Source of the DNA: Ligustrum vulgare
Lineage: Eukaryota > Streptophyta > Magnoliopsida > Lamiales > Oleaceae
NCBI GenBank assembly: GCA_963555705.1
Contig: OY743179.1
Span: 20,964,692 to 21,028,691 of the forward strand
Direction of reading: 5' to 3'
Length of the DNA stretch: 64,000 nucleotides
In this document: positions 57,508 to 64,000 of the stretch, one piece after another
Layout: the number at the start of each line of letters is the position of its first letter
Position numbering within the stretch: the first letter of the stretch is position 1
The notes under the pieces: model-generated
The model's database searches: none
Seen by the model: only the letters and a program-made list of their open reading frames with translations
What the model was told of the DNA's origin: nothing
Position numbers and translations under genes: made by a program

Positions 57508-60500
57508 CTAGTACGTACCCGTGCGATGCACAGATGACATTTTTATTGTCTTTTGTTTGCAATGAAAATCATTAATGAACAAAGTGACATAATTAAGTAA
57601 TGATCATGCTAAAATAAAATTGGACATTGATGGTCGATATTCAAAATAGATACATTGACAAATCAAACCAAGTTTTGGAAAACTTCTTTATAAACAACAT
57701 TGGTAGTGGAATTTGATGGTTGTCCATCCTTATTTGAAATCAATATCTTCAATCCAGCACGGTTGGTAACTCGAGACACTGCTACGTATAGTTGTCCATG
57801 ACTAAATACTGGTCTTTTCAAATATAGTCCAACATGCGAGAGAGATTGACCGTGACTCTTGTTAATAGTCATAGCATATGAGACTATCACTGGAAACTGC
57901 CTTCGTAGAAACTTGAAAGGTATTCGTGGCTCCGATGGAGTTAGATTCATTCTAGGTATAAAAACTTTATGTCCAGCATTGCTTCCTGAAATTACTTTTG
58001 CCTCCAAAACATGATCACCAAGTCTCGTAATTACCAATCTAGTCCCATTACAAAGTCTGCCTGATGGATCAATATTTCTCAACAACATAATTGGGGCTCC
58101 AACCTTCAACTTCAACTCATGATTTGGAACACCTGAACATTTAATGTTGTTCAAAAACTCGGGAATATGAATGTGTTCAAGTAGCTCAATGTTCGAATCC
58201 GACCTGCATGCTGCATCAGAACTGAAATAGGTTTTGTCTTCTATTATATTTTGAGATGACATGTACTCGTTTACAGATTCAACAACCTCGAGAGTGGGAG
58301 CTAATATCGCTCTTTCTTGTAAATATGAAGGGCTATCAATATTTTCCAAGAAAGAGGGATACGTGCTTTCCACAATTTTAGCAATAGAACCAGTATGATC
58401 TTTTACCAAAAGGTCATCTGGTATGTCAATAGTAGCATGACCATCGTTTGGACCACCGTTTGTACCATCCCCAATACTTGATATCCATTCAGCGAAAGCC
58501 TTTAATTCAACACATTCCTCGTTAGATCTAAGATTCTGGAGTCTCATGTTCTTGGTTAATTTGAGAACTTTGCAATCTCTCCACAGATATGATGAGTTGA
58601 TAGTTGCAAGTACAATGTCTTGTCTACTACCTTTTGGAATAACAGGTAAAATATGTCTAAAATCTCCACCAAAGACAACAGTTTTACCGCCAAAAGATTT
58701 CTGTAAACTCAATGGATTGGAAAACCTTAAAATGTCTCTCATAGTCTTGTTTAGAGCTTCGAAGTAAAACCTGTGCATCATAGGCGCCTCATCCCAAATG
58801 ATCAATTTAGCTTTAATAATTAGCTCTGCAAGTGGAGACCCCTGTTTAATGTTGCATGTTGAGTCTTCATTTGGAGTGAGAGGAATAACAAATCTAGAAT
58901 GAGTAGTTATACCTCCAGGTAGAAGAAGAGAGGGTATACCACTCGATGCTACTGTTAACACAATTTCTCCTTTTGACCTCAAAGCAGCAGTTAATGTTTT
59001 CCACACAAAAGTATTTCCCGTACCTCCATAACCATATAAGAAAAATACCCCGCCTCGATCACACTCAATTGCATTCATTATGGTATGATATGCAGTCTTT
59101 TGTTCATCATTGAGATTCGTTACATATGAACTATAATCTCTTGCCAATGTGTGTCTATCATAACGTAGCTCATCCTCAATAAGTCTATTTTGATGAACAA
59201 AACTATTCGTGGTATGAGGATAAGGCATAGTATCAAACTCGCGAAGGCTTCTTCCACTACTTTGCAATATTTTCTCTATCTCAAAAAGAGTATAATCCTT
59301 TATCTGTTCGTCACTTAGATCTAGTGCTGTATTTTAAATTATAAATAAGTCAATCATATGTAGCTATTAATGGTGTAACTTACTACTTGTTTATTATTAG
59401 AATGAAGACATACTAATGATAAATAATTTATATAAGGTATATTACCTTCGTGATTGAGGATTCTACGTTGTCTATAAAGTATGTCGTCCGATAGATATTT
59501 CCAAGTTTCCTCCCAAACATACTCTGGTCTAGACAGTAATCCAGATACTAACAATGTTGTGAACAAAGTTCTCAAGTATGTAGCACTTCCCCAATGACTT
59601 GCCTCAACTATACCGTCCACATATTCTTTGTCATCATCCAATAAACCAAGTGCATAGAAAGCATCTCTGAAAGTATCATATTGAACACCATCTACTTTTC
59701 TAATCTCTTCATAACTTCGAGGTCCTCAGACTATGTTCAATAGAGTTCTCAAGTAATACTTCTCACCACCACCGGGAGGGACGTAAAACATTCTACCAAT
59801 TGAGAATCCACGCTTCCTTGGTTGCTACTCTCGTGACGATTGCTTGCACACAAATTTTGTAGGGAACTCTGCATAACTTAACTCCCTAGCCTCAGCGTAC
59901 CTTCTATTATCCTCCATCCATGATGAAAACATTGATTGGCTTACAGTCGGTCGGCTCATTACAGACTCAATGCTTTCAGAATCCGAGAATATGATATTTT
60001 GCTCGTTGGGAAGATGAAAATTCAATCTTTCCACTGAGGGGTCTCTGTAATGGATATCAAAACCAAAAATCCTCCAAGCTGCCTCACATGGCGAGATATA
60101 TCGACAATCATAGTACATCTTTATTTCATCCACATGACTTTGTACTTCACTATCAGACTCTCCAGTACTACTATAAAAAGATGCAGTTACACGATCGTGC
60201 CCTTTGTTGACGTATTTGAAAAGATATTTGATGGATCTTGATTGGTTACACCACTCAACATTTATATGTGCTCCATACTTCAAAAGTAAGAAACGATTGT
60301 GTGACACTACATACCTGTTATCTAGGTCAACTCCATTTTTTGTTATTGTTCTTCCGTTGTCTCTCCTTCTATAGATTGGATATCCATCTTCGTCAACTGT
60401 AGTGAAATCTATGTATCTCTTTGGAAAATGCTTACTACACTTACCATCCAACATACAGGGTGAATTTTGTCTTACATTTCCACATGGGCCATGCATCATC

Positions 60501-62695
60501 AAATTCTTCACTGCTTTGTAGTAATTCGGTTCAATTGCCTCATCAGGAATCTCCGCTGAAATGATCTTGTCAATATCTTCTCCTGTTGGATACTTATCTT
60601 CTTGACACAAAAAAAGTAGTATATGTGCATGTGGCAGTCCTCGTTTTTGGAACTCTATTGTATATATAACTGCAACAATAATGTTCCATATCAGTAACAT
60701 GATAATATTTTTTAATAAACCATTGGAGTGTAGACAACTATTGGTTCCACTTAGAATTTAAAATAGTTAGCATATATTTCTAATCATGCAGAAAATCAAT
60801 TGTGAAAGTGTATTTTCATAAGCAATTGAAAACATCTTAATTACACTTTTTATCCACCTATTTTTTAAGTCAAATAAGAAATTTAGATTATTGTTATTTA
60901 CATTTTTTTTTTAGTAATTGTTGTGTATGATGTAATGGAATAATGGTAGTTTGACAAATAAAGGTAATTTGTAATTATTTATTATATGTGACAAATTAAA
61001 TCAAAGACGAATTTTGCAAATGGGTTATGAGATATAACTTCTATATAGGATGTATCACCTGCTTTTACTCTTCCAAAAAGCTTATTTTGTCTAAGATCCT
61101 TTATCAAGTGATCAAGCTTGACCTTGAAGATTCTTGAAACAATATCTGGTCGATCCTCTGGTTTGAGTCCTCTTTTCTCCACAAATCGGGTAATCTCGGG
61201 CCATTTGGGATTACATGTGAAGGTTATGAATAGGTCAGGATACCCAGCCCACTTGCAGATGGTCATTGCATCTTGATAATTTTGAATCATATATCGCGCA
61301 TCTCCTATATAAGGAGAAGTGTTAGGTGATCCATCAAGTTTGTAATTGATAATATTTTTATTACGCTTATAGACTATATTCCAAGAAAGTAAGGACTTCG
61401 AATAAAATCAACTGATAAAGTGTTTAATAATATGAAACATGAAATAATAAGTAACATCGTGTACCTGTGAACGACGAAGGTAAGATGATACGGAGGCCTT
61501 GCGAAGCAGGATCAGTTTCTCCTCTTAAGATTGCCTCCGTCAAACCTCTATACATCTCTGATCTCAATTCTTTTTGATGAGTGCGTATATAACATATACG
61601 TGCCGATTCAATCATGGTATAAGCGTCAACCAAAAATTGTTGAAACAACCTTCTTGGATTTAAAATATTAGGGAACTCTTTATCTCTTTCTTGCAGTCTA
61701 TACGCAAAGAACTCTCTCATGCTAATATTTCTCCTCCTGCTTGACGATGTTGAATTGATCTCCTTGAATGGAACATCTTCTCGATAACCATCTTCACCAT
61801 ATGGGAAAAGCAATGGATATTGGAGTCCTAGATATGAAGCATTCAACTCATTGATTCGCTTCAATAACCCTGTCTGAGTTTCAACAATGATATCTCTATA
61901 GGATGCAGATGTTTCAAAGTCACCTACAATTAAGGCAGCTACTTTTGATACAGAGGGTAAGTTATATCTCCTACAATCCTGTTCTCTCCTCCCAATTAGT
62001 CTTAACTTTAAATTCTCAGACATGGGTTCACGAATTGTATCCCTCACCATTCTAAAAGACTTAACTAAGACATTGTGTTCATCAAGCATTACTTTCAAAT
62101 CTGTGACAATCTCAGCATGTAATTTGTTGATGTCAGTATTTCGACTGCGAGGAAAATAAGATAATGTAAATAGTGTAAATGGGCATGGTTATTAGAAACA
62201 ATTATATATTTTGTATTTTAGGTAAATGATCACCAAAGTATAGTAATGAAACTTACCTTACAGCATTTATCCTGTTTGAGACCTCGTTATTAGTGTCGTA
62301 AATATATAGCTGGGCGAACTTTGGTTGAGATCCTCCTGGGGGCAATAGACTCCCAGTCATATGGTAGTTCTGACCATGCAATCTAAACATGGGAGGTCCT
62401 CTATCCACGTTCACACTTGAATCAATCTTTCCACCCATTGATGTGAATGAAAACATCATGTTATATGATCTTATGTTTTCTAAAAAATGTTTGCTTTTAT
62501 CGCTTGAACCATAAAATAAATCGTTGAGAATTTGTGGAGGATCTCTCATCATAGGGAGCTCCACTTTCCCCTGGGTGCAACATAGAGAAAATTTTGGATT
62601 CAATATTTTGTACCGCTTGGCAACTCTCTCCTCGTACCAAAATGCTGCTCCGCAAAATTGACAATTGAAGGAAGGATCTCCAATATCCCAATACT
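57508..62695 (-). mobile_element. Helitron, 3' part, with Rep/helicase gene
   Basis: On the minus strand the 3' terminus is CTAG (57511-57508) followed by T, the standard Helitron end. About 10 bp before it is the short hairpin GTGC-ATC-GCAC within a GCATCGCACGGG context (about 57517-57531). Upstream is a Rep/helicase gene. The 5' end, expected as TC followed by host A, was not recognised to the right of 62700, so the element may be truncated or just diverged there. Confidence 0.82.
57663..62695 (-). pseudogene. Helitron Rep-helicase, five introns, two stops, Walker A changed
   Basis: Coding blocks on the minus strand: 62257-62695, 61465-62144, 61059-61304, 59446-60669 and 57663-59326. All four introns between them are GT-AG and phases agree; an acceptor at 62696 implies a further upstream exon. 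Features: zinc region CQFCGAAFWYEER; helitron-like domain WAGYPDLFITFTCNPKWPEI; Rep HUH motif GLPHAHILL; Rep Tyr region YLFKYVNKG; then a PIF1-type helicase with LNDEQKTAYHTIM, Walker B LIIWDEAPMM, and C-terminal MTINKSHGQSLSHVGLYL and VAVSRVT. Damage: TAG at 59825-59827, TGA at 59726-59728, and Walker A reads GYGGTGNTF, with Asn where the ATP-binding Lys belongs. The protein would be truncated and its helicase inactive. Confidence 0.88.
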
Positions 62696-62719
62696 CTGTA
62701 CATATCAAATAAGGTCAAA

Positions 62720-64000
62720 CCAATGAAAATATAAAAATATCCAATAAATAAACGACAACATTATAATAGTATATTGAGTAACAACACTCAATAGAAACAA
62801 TATATACTATCCAACATAATTATTAGCTTTGTAACACTGTTTGCTTTATAAAATGATTTTTTTATGATTTTTAGGTAAAAAGTAGTGGTTGAAAATTGAG
62901 AGAAAAAATGTGTGTGGTTGAAAAATGGTTTGAAAAATTATGTGGTTTATGATTTGGTTTATAAACCAAAAATAGTACATTTACGAAACAGAAGCAATAA
63001 AGAAACATGTGACAAAAAATTAAGACTTTGTTGGGCAAAAGTGTTTACAAACTTTGTTCCTAAACGCAATTGCCTAAACCATTTTATAACTATCCATAAT
63101 TTTTCTCACCATTTTTTTACCACATTTTTAATTAGAAAACTAAAATAAGTCAAGTTATAAACACATTTATTTAACAAATAGAGCCTCAAATTTTTTAGAT
63201 GTAACACAAATAAATTGGTTTATATCATCTATTTATAAACTACACAATTTCCTAAAATAATTTCTAACCACATACATTTTATTTCTACAATTTGAAATCA
63301 CCACTTTTTTAGCTCAAAATCATAAATATATCAGTTTATAAGTCACATAGTGTTACTAAACAACGACTGAATTTTCGAAGGGAATTTATAAATTGATTTA
63401 TTTAAAGTTTTATGAATAAAAAATAGTGTTCGAAAATTCGTGAGTAACAAAGCCTCTATTTGTAAAATCAAAGAAACGTGTTTTTTTTAAAGCCACTTTT
63501 TAATCACACGTATTTCTCTCTTCACTTTCTAACTTCATATTTTACCAAGAAAACATTAAAAACGTGTTATTAAACTCTTTTTTTTTTGCTAAACAGAGGC
63601 AAAACATATGGTTTATAAATGGTTATAAAATTGTCTAATTTATAAATTGGTTTGAAAAGTAAAATAATCAGTTCATTAACTCACTACCAAAATACTGGCA
63701 TCTAAAAAAATACTCACTACCAGAGGGCGTTTGACGGCCAAACAGTCATTTTTTTGTCTATTTTGGTATTTTCTAGGTAGATGTATGGTTGAAAATTGGA
63801 GAGAGAAAATATGTATGGTTATAAAGTAGTTTGAAAGATTGTATTGTTGATAAATTCATTTATAAGAGGTTGTTTGGTAAAGAAAAATATAATAACAATT
63901 TTTCAAATTCAATCTCAGCTATCCATTTTTAGTGAAGCCCACAATTTTTTACTTTTCAAACCTTTTTCAACCACACATCCGTAAAAAATCTTAATAAAAT
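62720..64000. other. Gap: tandem copies of the dispersed AT-rich repeat in both orientations
   Basis: No gene. Copies at about 62835-63000 (forward), 63040-63185 (reverse), 63200-63370 (reverse), 63380-63480 (mixed), 63480-63600 (reverse) and 63740-63990. Shared blocks: GTGGTTGAAAA, AGAGAAAAAATGTGTG, GGTTTGAAAAATT and TTTATAAA. Outer edges often read GCCTCTATTTG or GTTTGGTAAA. Confidence 0.6.

Noticed and set aside
57517..57531. Hairpin near 57.52 kb as a transcription terminator
   Set aside because: Its position just before CTAG|T on the minus strand and its GCATCGCACGGG context fit a Helitron 3' end much better.

Overview
The window is nuclear DNA of a flowering plant, most likely a eudicot. 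It is AT-rich, with GT-AG introns, microsatellites and a dense mix of plant transposon families (Copia, chromodomain Gypsy, Athila-type Gypsy, hAT, CACTA, Helitron, MULE/FAR1-like, MITEs). The species cannot be named from sequence alone. I see no rRNA or tRNA gene, CRISPR array or bacterial-type operon. One convincing host gene is present; most of the rest is transposon sequence.

Layout. 1-2319: 3' end of a decayed Copia element with a 1.4 kb LTR. 2553-7415 (minus): an eight-exon host gene for a secreted or membrane-anchored protein with a cytochrome c-552/DMSO-reductase-like heme-binding domain; its introns carry small repeats. 8678-16034: a solo Gypsy LTR (duplication CAAAG) containing a nearly intact Copia element (10128-15054) with one in-frame TAG. 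17745-24036 (minus): an Athila-like element with Gag-protease but no reverse transcriptase, carrying clusters of the palindrome TTACGGCCGTAA. 24740-27411 (minus): a broken hAT transposase gene. 27717-44463 (minus): a chromodomain Gypsy element with target duplication ATAGT and 2.23 kb LTRs. Its right LTR was hit by a 6.3 kb non-autonomous LTR element (35516-41830, duplication GTGAT, LTRs with no difference seen) and by a 775 bp MITE (duplication TTA).

45176-46898: FAR1/MULE-like pseudogene, followed on the other strand by a small GRF-type zinc-finger ORF. 52078-56905: CACTA element with a degraded TNP2 transposase. 57508-62695 (minus): 3' part of a Helitron with a six-part, phase-consistent Rep/helicase gene that carries two stops and a changed Walker A lysine. 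The remaining gaps, especially 16.0-17.7 kb and 62.8-64.0 kb, are AT-rich and full of one dispersed repeat family in both orientations.

Most notable observations: (1) the youngest LTR element carries, next to its primer-binding site, a frameshifted fragment resembling the first exon of plant methionine gamma-lyase, and in place of pol it has arrays of short repeats; (2) the Gypsy element has a candidate 91-nt intron that would join Gag to protease in frame, and an accessory leader ORF with an acidic stretch and tandem repeats; (3) palindrome clusters of six occur in both the LTR and the 3' non-coding part of the Athila-like element. No undescribed defence or metabolic system was found; the novelty lies in the retroelement structures.
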